A DNA stretch of 64,000 nt from positions 1-64,000 of the forward strand of contig JAKAUC010000014.1 of assembly GCA_021827865.1 (NCBI GenBank). Reading direction: 5' to 3'. The notes beneath the pieces were generated by a model that was given only the letters and a program-made list of their open reading frames with translations, ran no database searches and had not been told where the DNA came from. The stretch is from an archaeon. Its GTDB lineage: Archaea; Thermoproteota; Nitrososphaeria; Nitrososphaerales; Gagatemarchaeaceae. This document shows, piece by piece, positions 25,128 to 33,670 of this stretch. The position numbers and the translations under genes are program-made. Every line of letters begins with the position of its first letter. Within the stretch, counting starts at the first letter, position 1.

Positions 25128-27077
25128 CTACCAGACGCCGACCCTGCGCCTGCCGGCTGAAGAGGCCTTCTTCGGAGGGAAGGTGCTGTCGAAATCCGGG
25201 TGGTTCACCGCAGGAAGGACTGCCCTCAGCCTCCCCAGAGAGTGAGGGTCTATGGTGGTGCGCCTCCGCACTTCTTGTTCGGTCATCTTCTCCCCCCATA
25301 TCTGGGCGTAGGACACGAAGAAGCGTTGGTCGGGGGTCAGCCCGTCCTTCTTCGCGGGTGCATGAGAGTGGGACAGCCTATCCTGCAGAGCCTCGTGGGC
25401 CAGACTTACGCCACCGAGGTCTGCTATGTTCTCCCCCAGGGTGAGCTTCCCGTTGGCGTGGAGCCCTGGGAGGACCTCAACTGCGCTGTAGGCCTTGACC
25501 ACGGCCCCAGCCCTCCTGTCGAACTCCTTCTTGTCGTGGGGGGTCCACCAGTCCCTCATGTTCCCTCGGTCGTCATACTTCCTCCCCTGGTCGTCATAGC
25601 CGTGGGTGATCTCGTGGCCGATGACCACGCCGATCGCGCCATAGTTCACAGCGTCATCTGCCTTGTAGTCGTAGAAGGGAGGCTGCAGGATACCGGCAGG
25701 GAAGACGATTTCGTTCATCGTCTCATCGAAGTACGCGTTCACCATGGAGGGGCTCATCTGCCACTCGTCCTTGTCCACCTCCCCCCCTGCCCTCTTTGCC
25801 AGCCTGTTGAACTCGAAGGCGGCGGCTCTGAGGACGTTCCCCGCGAAGTCCTCCGGGTCGATCACGACCTCGGAGTAGTCCCGGAAGGTCCGCGGATGGC
25901 CGATCTTCACTCTGAAGTTGCGGAACTTTGATAGGGCCTGCCGCTTGGTCTTATCCGACATCCATGGAAGACCCTCCAGCCTCTTCACGAACACCTTCCT
26001 TAGGTCGTCGACAAGGGCCTGGGCCCTGCGCCTAGCCTCGTCGGGGAAGTGCTCCTCCACGAAGAGCTTGCCAATGGCTTCTCCAACCATCGCGTCGATG
26101 GTTCTGATGGCGCGCTTCCATCGCAACTCCGGTTCTTTCTGACCGGTGAGCTTCCTGCGGAAGAAGTCGAAGTTCTCCTCTTCGACAGCAGAATGAAGGT
26201 ATGAAGCCGTCGAGTGGAGGACGCTCCAGCAGAGGTAGGCCCTCCAGTCGTCTATGTTCCCTTCGGCGAGGAGCCCATCCACGGCCCTGAAGAACTCGGG
26301 CTGCCCTACCACCACGTGGGTGAGTGGCGGGACGCCAGCGTCTTCCATGAACCGCGAAAGAGAAAGCGCGGGGTAGGAGGAACCGAGCTCTGAGACATTG
26401 ATGCGGTTGTAGTTCTTCTCCCTTTCGCGCAGCTCCGTCCTCGACCTGCCGGCCTTCGCAAGGGCGGTCTCCATCCTAAGGACGGCGTCGGCCCATCTTC
26501 TGGCGCGGCTGCTGTCCAGCCCCTTCAGCCTGAACATCTTTGCGACGTGGGTGCGGTACTGACCGCGAACCCTTGCAAAATTCTTCGAGAGGTAGTAGTC
26601 GCGGTCTGGGAGCGAAAGCCCACCCTGCTCAAAGTAGAAGGCATAGACGCCGCTCTCCCTGTCGTCAGGCTTCGAGAACGCGTGGAAGGCGGGTTCGATC
26701 CCCCGGCTCTGGAGCTGTGGGATGACCCCCGCCACTTCATAGGGCGTGCTGACCCTCTCCGCGAGGCGCCAGAGGTGTTCGATGGGACGGAACTTCGCCG
26801 CCTCGATCTTCCGCACGTCCATTGCGGACTTGTAGAAACGTCCGACCAAGCCTGCGGCTGGGCCGCCTCTCCCATCAGCGCACTTCTCTGCGATGGTTTT
26901 GAGGAGCACAAGGTTGCTCTCGTCCAATTCGTTGAAGGCACCATAGCGCGACTTGTCTGGGGGGAGCTCGTGGGCATCGAGCCATCCCCCGACGGCGTAG
27001 CGATAGAAGTCGGCATGTGGGTCTGCGGACCTGTCCATGAACGCGACGGAGAACCTGCGCGGTTTTGTTGGCGCCAA
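25128..27077 (-). CDS. Zinc metallopeptidase of family M13 (PepO/neprilysin-like)
   Basis: The protein of about 649 residues has the complete M13 catalytic set: NAYF (447-450), HEITH (488-492) with GHEITHGYDDQG, and the third zinc ligand Glu in ENIADLGG (549-556). M13 enzymes cut short peptides. There is no signal peptide or membrane anchor, so it should be cytosolic, unlike animal neprilysins. The TTG at 27077 follows the open frame. The ATG at 27038 (MDRSADPHADFYRY) starts just at the conserved region and is a good alternative. It is divergent from the ECF transporter genes. Confidence 0.9.
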   Translation of the reverse strand: MAPTKPRRFSVAFMDRSADPHADFYRYAVGGWLDAHELPPDKSRYGAFNELDESNLVLLKTIAEKCADGRGGPAAGLVGRFYKSAMDVRKIEAAKFRPIEHLWRLAERVSTPYEVAGVIPQLQSRGIEPAFHAFSKPDDRESGVYAFYFEQGGLSLPDRDYYLSKNFARVRGQYRTHVAKMFRLKGLDSSRARRWADAVLRMETALAKAGRSRTELREREKNYNRINVSELGSSYPALSLSRFMEDAGVPPLTHVVVGQPEFFRAVDGLLAEGNIDDWRAYLCWSVLHSTASYLHSAVEEENFDFFRRKLTGQKEPELRWKRAIRTIDAMVGEAIGKLFVEEHFPDEARRRAQALVDDLRKVFVKRLEGLPWMSDKTKRQALSKFRNFRVKIGHPRTFRDYSEVVIDPEDFAGNVLRAAAFEFNRLAKRAGGEVDKDEWQMSPSMVNAYFDETMNEIVFPAGILQPPFYDYKADDAVNYGAIGVVIGHEITHGYDDQGRKYDDRGNMRDWWTPHDKKEFDRRAGAVVKAYSAVEVLPGLHANGKLTLGENIADLGGVSLAHEALQDRLSHSHAPAKKDGLTPDQRFFVSYAQIWGEKMTEQEVRRRTTIDPHSLGRLRAVLPAVNHPDFDSTFPPKKASSAGRRRVGVW

Positions 27078-27191
27078 TTGCTGACTCCAGTCGGGGAATG
27101 CCAGCGACGCTTAATCGTTTGGGAGATGGAGTCGGGGGTCGGCTCTCGTCGTAATACTGCTTAAGAGGGTAAGCTGGGCGCAGGGCCCAAA

Positions 27192-28799
27192 TTGCCTGAG
27201 ATAGAGATCAGGAACCTCACATTCACCTACGAGAACAGGACGGCGCCGGCCCTCCAGGGCGTCAACCTCAGCGTGGAGAAAGGAGAGTTCATCCTAGTGG
27301 CTGGGCAGAGCGGCTGCGGGAAATCGACCCTCATCAAGTGCCTGAACGGCCTGATACCGCACAGATACGTCGGAAGCTACGCGGGCGAGGCGAAGGCGTC
27401 TGGGCAGACAGTCATGGCGTCGAACCTCCTTGAGCTGGGTCTCAGGATCGGGACTGTCATGCAGGAAGTGGAGAAGCAGGTCGTGTCCCCCATCGTGGAG
27501 GACGAGATCGCCTTCGGCCCGTCTAATCTCGCCCTCCCCAGGGAGGACATCGAAGAGAGGGTGCACAACGCAGCCTCGTCGCTGGGGCTCGAAGAGCTGA
27601 GGAAGCGCTCCACCTACGCCCTCTCCGGCGGCCAGAAGCAGAAGGTGGCTATCGCAGACATCATGTCGATGGAGCCATCCATAGTCCTCTTCGACGAGCC
27701 ACTCGCTAACCTGGACTCGGAAGGGGTCGAGATGATGCAAGATGCATTCAGGAAGCTGTCGCGTTCAGGGAAGACGGTGCTAGTAGCCGAACACAGGACA
27801 GAAGAGGTGCTGAAAGCAGGTCCCAGCAGGGTGGTGGTGATGGTGGACGGGCGCATCGCTGCCGACAGCGACGACCCTGCGGTGCTGGCAAGGTTCGCCG
27901 ACGTCCTCAAGGTCCCCGCGGAATATCTCGTCCGGGGGAAGCGCCGGCCTCATGCGCCTGTACCAAGGCAGCCAGTGGGCGCGGCGGGGGAGCCGATTGT
28001 GAAGTGCACGGACCTGGTGGCAGAATACCCAGGGGGAGTCAGGGCGCTTGACGGAGTCTCAATCGAGATCAAACGAGGGGAAAGGATAGCCCTCCTCGGG
28101 AACAACGGCGCGGGTAAGTCGACCCTGGCTCTCGCCCTGACGGGAATCCTGAAGCCGGTTTCGGGGTCGATCCTTGTGGAGGGGCGGGATTCGAAAGGGC
28201 TGGCTGTTTCAGACGTCGCGAAGACCATAGCGGTCGTCTTCCAGAGCCCGTTCCTGATGCTCTTCTCGCGAACGGTCAGGGAGGAGCTCGCCTTCGGGCC
28301 AAGGAACATAGGCATAGGAAAGGAAGAGATCGCCAGGATCGTCCCTGAAGCGGCCAGGGAGTGCGGTGTGGAGCACCTGCTCGATGGCTCCCCGTTCGCT
28401 ACGAGTTTCGGCGAGAAGAAGCGCGTCTGCGTAGCCTCCGTCCTGGCCATGAGGCCCGAATGCGTAATACTCGATGAGCCCACCGCAGGCCAGGACTACG
28501 CCAACTGCGCCCATTTCATGGACTTCATCGACTCGGTGCAGAGCGCGAAGTCTTTCATAGTGATAACCCACGACCCTGATCTCGCCATCGACTACACCGA
28601 CAGGACGGTGGTGATGCACGGAGGGAAGGTGATAGCAGACGGACCCACGAAGAGGGTGCTCGCCGATGAGAAGGTGCTGAAGGAGGCGGCTATACGCGAG
28701 ACCTCACTGATCTCTTTGTCGAAGATGCTCACCGGTGGAAGGTCGGTGCTAACGACCGCTGAACTCCTGGCGGCTTCAGGCTCGGAAGCTGCTTCTTGA
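27192..28799 (+). CDS. ecfA: ECF transporter ATPase with two fused ABC domains
   Basis: The 535-residue protein contains two complete ABC domains in tandem, corresponding to EcfA1 and EcfA2 in one chain. Domain 1 has Walker A GQSGCGKST (38-46), signature LSGGQKQ and Walker B ILFDEP-type VLFDEPLANLD. Domain 2 has Walker A GNNGAGKST and Walker B VILDEPTAGQD, but its signature is degenerate (TSFGEKKR instead of LSGGQ). One canonical and one altered signature suggests asymmetric ATP sites. The start is TTG. With the following S component and EcfT it makes a full vitamin or metal uptake system. Confidence 0.9.
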   Translation: MPEIEIRNLTFTYENRTAPALQGVNLSVEKGEFILVAGQSGCGKSTLIKCLNGLIPHRYVGSYAGEAKASGQTVMASNLLELGLRIGTVMQEVEKQVVSPIVEDEIAFGPSNLALPREDIEERVHNAASSLGLEELRKRSTYALSGGQKQKVAIADIMSMEPSIVLFDEPLANLDSEGVEMMQDAFRKLSRSGKTVLVAEHRTEEVLKAGPSRVVVMVDGRIAADSDDPAVLARFADVLKVPAEYLVRGKRRPHAPVPRQPVGAAGEPIVKCTDLVAEYPGGVRALDGVSIEIKRGERIALLGNNGAGKSTLALALTGILKPVSGSILVEGRDSKGLAVSDVAKTIAVVFQSPFLMLFSRTVREELAFGPRNIGIGKEEIARIVPEAARECGVEHLLDGSPFATSFGEKKRVCVASVLAMRPECVILDEPTAGQDYANCAHFMDFIDSVQSAKSFIVITHDPDLAIDYTDRTVVMHGGKVIADGPTKRVLADEKVLKEAAIRETSLISLSKMLTGGRSVLTTAELLAASGSEAAS

Positions 28800-28892
28800 A
28801 GTGCGGCGGCACCAGACGCCCATTCCTATACGAATATTCTGCGCAATAATATTGATAAATGTATACATCAAGACCAGCGTCGGTAAACCCGA

Positions 28893-29495
28893 TTGGTTGA
28901 ACAACCGCCCAGCCCTACGCCCGGCCCAGTCCCGGTCGCGCAGAAAGAGTCATTGCTCTCGACCAAGAACCTCGTCGCGACTGCCATCGGGATAGCGCTC
29001 TACGCCGCCCTGACGATTCCGTTCAATGTATTCACCATACCCGGGGTGTATGACGTCGCCATCAGACCGACGGTCGCAATTCCGATTGTGTTCGGGTTCA
29101 TCTTCGGCCCGGTGGCGGGGTTCTTCTCTGGGTTCATCGGCAACATCCTCTCTGACCAGCTTTCCTTCGGAGCGTTCTTCTGGAACTGGGACCTAGGGAA
29201 CGGGCTTATCGGCCTTATCCCGGCCATTGGTTACTATGTCATCAAGAGATCTGACTGGGCGAAGACCAGGGGACTTGCTGCCACCGCGATACTAGCCATC
29301 GTCGCGTCGGTAATCGGCATTGGATTCTCGGCGCTCACCGACCTCATCTTCCAGATTGGGCTGACTACTGTGGGGGCGGCGGTGGCCGAGTTCATCCCCG
29401 CGGCCGTTACCGATGCCATCAATGGGGCCATCATCGCCCCGATACTCCTCTACACCTACGTAAGGTCGACGGCCGGAAGGGCCCGTAGGCTGTAG
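28893..29495 (+). CDS. ECF transporter substrate-binding (S) component
   Basis: The 200-residue protein has about six membrane helices and the ECF S-component layout, including an ALYAALTIPFN helix 1 and FIFGPVAGFFSGFIGNILSD. The substrate cannot be told from sequence. The dedicated neighbouring ATPase and EcfT make it a group I-like, self-contained system. The TTG start follows an unusually AT-rich stretch (28836-28866, with AATAATATTGATAAATG) that probably contains its own promoter. It ends 7 nt before ecfT. Confidence 0.82.
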   Translation: MVEQPPSPTPGPVPVAQKESLLSTKNLVATAIGIALYAALTIPFNVFTIPGVYDVAIRPTVAIPIVFGFIFGPVAGFFSGFIGNILSDQLSFGAFFWNWDLGNGLIGLIPAIGYYVIKRSDWAKTRGLAATAILAIVASVIGIGFSALTDLIFQIGLTTVGAAVAEFIPAAVTDAINGAIIAPILLYTYVRSTAGRARRL

Positions 29496-29502
29496 CCTTC
29501 CG

Positions 29503-30309
29503 ATGATCTACCTGCGATACTTCCAGGGCAACACATTCCTCCACAAGCTAGACCCTCGGGCGAAGCTCCTGATCCTCCTGTTCTTCATATTCGTCGAACT
29601 CGCATTCAGAGACGTAAGGATAATCTTCATCCCCTTCGTCGCCGCCCTGGTCCTCTACTTCTCGGCGAGAATACCATTCAAGGAGGTGAAGGGGACATGG
29701 AGGTTCATGGTCCTCCTGATTGTAGTCATAGGAGGGATAAACGGCGTCTTCCTATTCGCCTTCCCCGGAGCGAACGCGCACGTCATAGGCCGCTACTGGA
29801 TATTCACGGTCACGGTTGAGGGTATCTCGGCCGCGGCGGCCGCCATCCTGAAACTCCTCGCTGTGGCGGTGGCGACGGTAACCATGGTCCTAACGACGGA
29901 CCCATCCCTCTACGGGCCCTCCCTCGCCAAGATGGGAGTCCCCTACAAGGGGGCCTATGTGTTCGACCTTGCCATGCGGTACCTCCCGGCCTACGTGAAC
30001 GATTTGGAGACCACCCTGAACGCCCAGATGGCTCGGGGATACAAGACGAAGGGCGGGAAGAACATATTCGCCACCATCATCAATACCATCCCCCTGATTA
30101 TCCCAGTCTCGATTAACGCGATGCTGTCTGTGTACGAAGTGGCGGACGCGATGGAACTCAGGGCATTCGGGGCGAAGAAGCAGCGGACGTGGTTCAGGAC
30201 TGTCGCGTTCAAGAAGACCGACTATGCTGTGGTTGCCGCCGTTGCGAGCATGCTGGTGCTCTTCATCTACCTCAGAACGCTTTACCCTGGAATCTGGGTC
30301 CCGGCTTAG
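29503..30309 (+). CDS. ecfT: ECF transporter transmembrane component EcfT
   Basis: The 268-residue protein has five or so membrane helices and the family coupling motifs, first AQMARGYKTKGG (an Ala-Arg-Gly motif) and then MELRAFGAKKQRT, where the Arg-Ala-Phe-Gly element stands in for the second motif. The N-terminal FLHKLDPRAKLL is a strong EcfT signature. It couples ATP hydrolysis in the fused EcfA to movement of the S component, and follows that gene by 7 nt. Confidence 0.92.
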   Translation: MIYLRYFQGNTFLHKLDPRAKLLILLFFIFVELAFRDVRIIFIPFVAALVLYFSARIPFKEVKGTWRFMVLLIVVIGGINGVFLFAFPGANAHVIGRYWIFTVTVEGISAAAAAILKLLAVAVATVTMVLTTDPSLYGPSLAKMGVPYKGAYVFDLAMRYLPAYVNDLETTLNAQMARGYKTKGGKNIFATIINTIPLIIPVSINAMLSVYEVADAMELRAFGAKKQRTWFRTVAFKKTDYAVVAAVASMLVLFIYLRTLYPGIWVPA

Positions 30310-30343
30310 CGACGGCAGAGAAAGAAGCAGAGGAGCTGACACC

Positions 30344-30351
30344 CTTAACTA
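30344..30351 (+). promoter_or_regulatory. TATA-like box of the 59-residue gene
   Basis: CTTAACTA is 23-30 nt before the ATG at 30374, the typical leaderless spacing in this genome. It supports the small gene as real. Confidence 0.5.
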
Positions 30352-30373
30352 GCCCGGGACGGCAGACGCTAAG

Positions 30374-30553
30374 ATGCCTCGGATAGAAATTTACGAAGGG
30401 TCTCAGAAGATCGCGGATGTGGGACTCCCGGAGAAGAAGTTCAGCACAGGCTCCGTCGGCTACTGGGCCAGCCAGAAGTTGGAGCTAAATGGGAAGAGAT
30501 ACCAGGCGCAGTTCCAACTCGTCGAGATAGGGTCCCGGCAGCAGAAAGAGTGA
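30374..30553 (+). CDS. Small conserved-looking protein of 59 residues, unknown function
   Basis: An ATG-to-TGA frame encodes MPRIEIYEGSQKIADVGLPE followed by a compact Gly/Tyr-rich core and a charged end (GSRQQKE). The codon pattern is typical of the genome (G or C at third positions), there is no frameshift, and a TATA-like box sits at leaderless distance. The sequence looks like a single small beta-sheet domain. It lies between ecfT and a convergent oxidoreductase gene. I do not know its role. Confidence 0.7.
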   Translation: MPRIEIYEGSQKIADVGLPEKKFSTGSVGYWASQKLELNGKRYQAQFQLVEIGSRQQKE

Positions 30554-30562
30554 GCGCCAGGG

Positions 30563-31567
30563 TCAGAGGAAGGCGGACGGCAGCGTCATGTCCTTCATCG
30601 TATAGAGGCCTGGCGCAGACGCCACAACCTTGGGGACCATGTTGACGAGCATGGCCACGGTGCCGTGATCTCCGTGCACGCATGGGCTTATCCTGCAGTT
30701 CACCGGCGGCACCCCGTCGATTTCGACTTGGTCGTATTCCTCCTCCGAGCCGACGTAGGCGGCGAAGTTCAGCTCTATTCGCGGGTCCCCACCAACTAGC
30801 CCCCGGGCCGCCTGCTTCACCCCTGCCACATCCCCCCGTCGTATCCTGACGTAACCTGCGTCGGTGGCTGCATCGGCGAAGACTGGCTCCACCCCGCCCA
30901 CCTCGACCCTGTCCAGCTTCCAACCGAGAGCGTCCGCTAGCATGGAGACTGACTGCTCGAGCCCTACGTGACCCGATATCCTCTTGTCCCTGATGGCGGC
31001 CTCGAATTCGTCCCTGCTCAAGCCTGCCCCGACCTTCTTTTGGAAAGGGACGCGCCTGGTGGCCGCGTTCATCCGTCTGGAGACCGTGATCCTCCTGATG
31101 CTCTTGCACGGAGAAGTGAGCGCAATTGGTAGGGCGTCCATGAGGAAGCCGGGGTTTATGCCGGTCCCCAGGACCGTCGCCCCGTTCTTCTTTGCCTGCA
31201 TGTCAATCCTGCTGGAAAGCTCCTTGTCCACAACGTAAGGATAGGAGAGCTCCTCGCAAGAGGAGACCACGTCTACCCCGTGGGAGAGGATGGACTCGAG
31301 TTGAGGGTATGCCGTCTTAAGGTAGCTGGAAGTGGTGTGAATGGCAACGTCGGCGTTCCGCAACGCATCCCCGAGGTCGTTGGTGACCTTCACTCCCGCA
31401 GAGCGGCCTAGCCCGACGACTTCCCCGACATCACGCCCGACCTTCGCCGGGTCTATGTCAAACGCCCCAACCAACTCCAGCCGCTGCTTCTTCTCCTCCA
31501 AGATGAACTTCGCAGCCGCGCTCCCGATGATGCCCACCCCGAACGAGGCCGCTTTGATCTTGCCCAT
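30563..31567 (-). CDS. Dihydrodipicolinate reductase-like NAD(P)-dependent oxidoreductase
   Basis: Starting from the ATG at 31567 the protein has 334 residues and opens with a Rossmann motif (AASFGVGIIGSAAAKFIL). The sequence resembles the family of dihydrodipicolinate reductase N-terminal-domain proteins that includes 2,4-diaminopentanoate dehydrogenase (middle motif VLGTGINPGFLMDALP, then a C-terminal PCVHGDHGTVAMLVNMVP). The substrate is unknown, though an amino-acid-related ketone or imine is likely. The frame stays open to 31651, but the TATA-like box at 31590-31598 places the start at 31567. Confidence 0.75.
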   Translation of the reverse strand: MGKIKAASFGVGIIGSAAAKFILEEKKQRLELVGAFDIDPAKVGRDVGEVVGLGRSAGVKVTNDLGDALRNADVAIHTTSSYLKTAYPQLESILSHGVDVVSSCEELSYPYVVDKELSSRIDMQAKKNGATVLGTGINPGFLMDALPIALTSPCKSIRRITVSRRMNAATRRVPFQKKVGAGLSRDEFEAAIRDKRISGHVGLEQSVSMLADALGWKLDRVEVGGVEPVFADAATDAGYVRIRRGDVAGVKQAARGLVGGDPRIELNFAAYVGSEEEYDQVEIDGVPPVNCRISPCVHGDHGTVAMLVNMVPKVVASAPGLYTMKDMTLPSAFL

Positions 31568-31589
31568 GAGGGGGCCGCCAACTCCTCTG

Positions 31590-31598
31590 ATTTTAAGG
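31590..31598 (-). promoter_or_regulatory. TATA-like box of the oxidoreductase gene
   Basis: CCTTAAAAT on the minus strand lies 23-31 nt before the ATG at 31567. Confidence 0.5.
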
Positions 31599-31668
31599 GC
31601 TCTTCCTCGTCGGTCCTCGGCGAAGGATTGTTCAAAAGACCCTCCCCCCACTAGGCGCGAGGAGTCAG

Positions 31669-33237
31669 ATGGCCCTGTTTGGGAAGGAGGACAGGAGGTT
31701 CGTCCAGGTCGTCTTCAGGCTCCTTTTCGTCGGGCTGAGGTACAGGAGCGACAGGAACGAGATACGGAGGGCCAAGGGGAAAATCAGCGACCCTGAGAAG
31801 TACAGAGCCCACGGCCGGAAGGCGGTCGAGACGTTCATCGGGCTGGGCCCAGCTTTCGTCAAGCTAGGTCAACTCCTCTCGGTGCGACCGGATGTGCTGC
31901 CGGAGCCGTACGTCGAGGAATTCGCCCGGTTGCAGGACGAGGTTCCACCTGCACCCTTCGAGCTAGTGCGGCCTGTTATCGAAGCTGACCTGGGACCCAT
32001 AGACAGAGTGTTCGATTCTTTCGACCCCTCAGCAGTGTCAGGTGCGAGCCTGGGGCAGGTGTACCAGGCGAGGTACAAGGGGAGGGACGTGGTGGTCAAG
32101 GTGAATCGGCCCGGCATAGAGAAGGAGGTTTCGATTGACGTCAAGGTGCTGCGGCGTCTCGTCCCGCTCGTGGGGCGGTTCATAGACCGCGGGCTTAGGA
32201 CCAGCGCCGAGTCGATCGTAGACCAGTTCTCGCTGACAGCGCTGGAGGAGATGGACTACAAGAAAGAAGCGGAGCACCTCCTGGCGATTAAACGGAACCT
32301 CCGTGGGGACAAGGACGTCATCGTCCCCGACGCCTTCAGGGACGTGTCCTCCGGGAGGGTATTGGTCATGGAGAGGATAGGAGGGATCAAGATAGGAGAC
32401 GTAAAGGCCCTGGACGCCGCAGGTATCGACAGGAAGCGGCTCGCGAGGAAGGTTGCCAGGGTGTTCCTGGCCATGTTGCTGGGGGACGAGATATTCCACG
32501 CCGACCCTCATCCGGGGAACATATCCGTGACCGGCGACGGGAGGATCGTCCTCTACGACTACGGCATGACCGGGACCCTGGACGAGGGCACCCGCACGGA
32601 CCTTATCCGGTTCTACCTCGCCCTGCTGACGGGGGACCCAGACAAGGTCGTCGAAATGATGCTGCAATTGGGGATACTCGACCCCACGGCCAACAGGACG
32701 GTGGTCCGCCGAGGTATCGAGCTCGCGATAGCAGACATGCATGGGAGGAAAGTGGAGGAGACCGAGGTGAAGGCGCTCATGGAGCTTGCCAACAGGACGA
32801 TTTACCAGTTCCCATTCAGGCTTCCACGGAACCTTGTGCTTTACATGCGCATGTCGTCGATACTGGAAGGCGTATGCCTCACACTGGACCCCGACTTCAG
32901 GTTCGTCCGCATGCTCGGCGGGTTGCTCGAAGAGGAGGGGCTCGTAGGCGAGGCGTACAAGAGGGATGTCATGGACGAGCTTGCCAAGCTGAGGTCCGGG
33001 CTTGAAGCGGCAATAGAAGTGGCGCCTCTCCTGAAGAGCGTGCTGGAAGACTACCGGTCGAGGGAGGGGGGCGCCCCCCGTCGTAGAAGAGGGTCGTTCC
33101 TTTCAGGAGCTTTGGCGGGGGTGGGAGTCAGCGGCCTGGTCGCCTCTGCCTTCTACTTCGGAACGCTCCTCGGGAAGGCAGGCTTCGTCGCATCGCTGAT
33201 CTTGGTCGGGGTCGCGGCTCTGGCTTCTAGAGAATAG
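31669..33237 (+). CDS. ABC1/UbiB-family atypical protein kinase-like protein
   Basis: The 522-residue protein has the UbiB/ADCK hallmark KxGQ motif (KLGQLLSVRPDVLP, Lys65-Gln68), the Ala-rich nucleotide loop SGASLGQVYQARYKGRDVVVKVNRPG, the catalytic HADPHPGN and the metal-site YDYGMTG. A C-terminal pair of membrane helices (about 480-520) anchors it. Family members support quinone biosynthesis or membrane lipid handling through ATPase activity. Given the respiratory genes in this genome a quinone-related role is plausible, but inferred. It is divergent from the oxidoreductase gene. Confidence 0.88.
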   Translation: MALFGKEDRRFVQVVFRLLFVGLRYRSDRNEIRRAKGKISDPEKYRAHGRKAVETFIGLGPAFVKLGQLLSVRPDVLPEPYVEEFARLQDEVPPAPFELVRPVIEADLGPIDRVFDSFDPSAVSGASLGQVYQARYKGRDVVVKVNRPGIEKEVSIDVKVLRRLVPLVGRFIDRGLRTSAESIVDQFSLTALEEMDYKKEAEHLLAIKRNLRGDKDVIVPDAFRDVSSGRVLVMERIGGIKIGDVKALDAAGIDRKRLARKVARVFLAMLLGDEIFHADPHPGNISVTGDGRIVLYDYGMTGTLDEGTRTDLIRFYLALLTGDPDKVVEMMLQLGILDPTANRTVVRRGIELAIADMHGRKVEETEVKALMELANRTIYQFPFRLPRNLVLYMRMSSILEGVCLTLDPDFRFVRMLGGLLEEEGLVGEAYKRDVMDELAKLRSGLEAAIEVAPLLKSVLEDYRSREGGAPRRRRGSFLSGALAGVGVSGLVASAFYFGTLLGKAGFVASLILVGVAALASRE

Positions 33238-33245
33238 GACTTCGG

Positions 33246-33611
33246 TTACTGTATTACTACCCTGCCGACTCCCTTGACAGGAAGCCGCACCGTGAGCACC
33301 CCGTCCTCGTACTTCCCCTTCGCCTCTTCGTCACCAGTCTCCACTTTGACGGGGAGCGGAATCCGTTTGCTGAGCCGTAGCGGCCGCTGTGCCATGTAGG
33401 AGATGCCGTCTTTCTCAGCAGCGTCCCTCTTGGCTGTGACCGTGAATGCAGACTCGTTGAGCCTTGTTCTGATGTCCTCCTTCCTGAACCCGGGCATGTC
33501 GACTGCGATGACCAAGTCCGACCCGTCTTCGAACACGTCTGCGGGCGGGAGTATCAACTCGAAGAACTGCCTGGACTTTGTGCCCAGGTCCCTGCCTATC
33601 TCGTTAGACAT
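33246..33611 (-). CDS. hsp20: Small heat-shock protein (Hsp20/alpha-crystallin)
   Basis: The 121-residue protein has the alpha-crystallin domain: PPADVFEDGSDLVIAVDMPGF, the central LRLSKRIPLP, and GVLTVRLP near the C-terminus. It lacks the usual C-terminal I-x-I tail, ending VGRVVIQ. The same frame is open far upstream on the opposite side of the MFS gene, but the ATG at 33611 is the natural start. A CTTTTTATCT box at about 33648-33657 precedes it on the minus strand. It is an ATP-independent holdase. Confidence 0.9.
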   Translation of the reverse strand: MSNEIGRDLGTKSRQFFELILPPADVFEDGSDLVIAVDMPGFRKEDIRTRLNESAFTVTAKRDAAEKDGISYMAQRPLRLSKRIPLPVKVETGDEEAKGKYEDGVLTVRLPVKGVGRVVIQ

Positions 33612-33670
33612 GTGCCTCAGCAACCCGGTATGTCGGAAACGGCTTCGAGATAAAAAGTTGCCGGGGCGGC

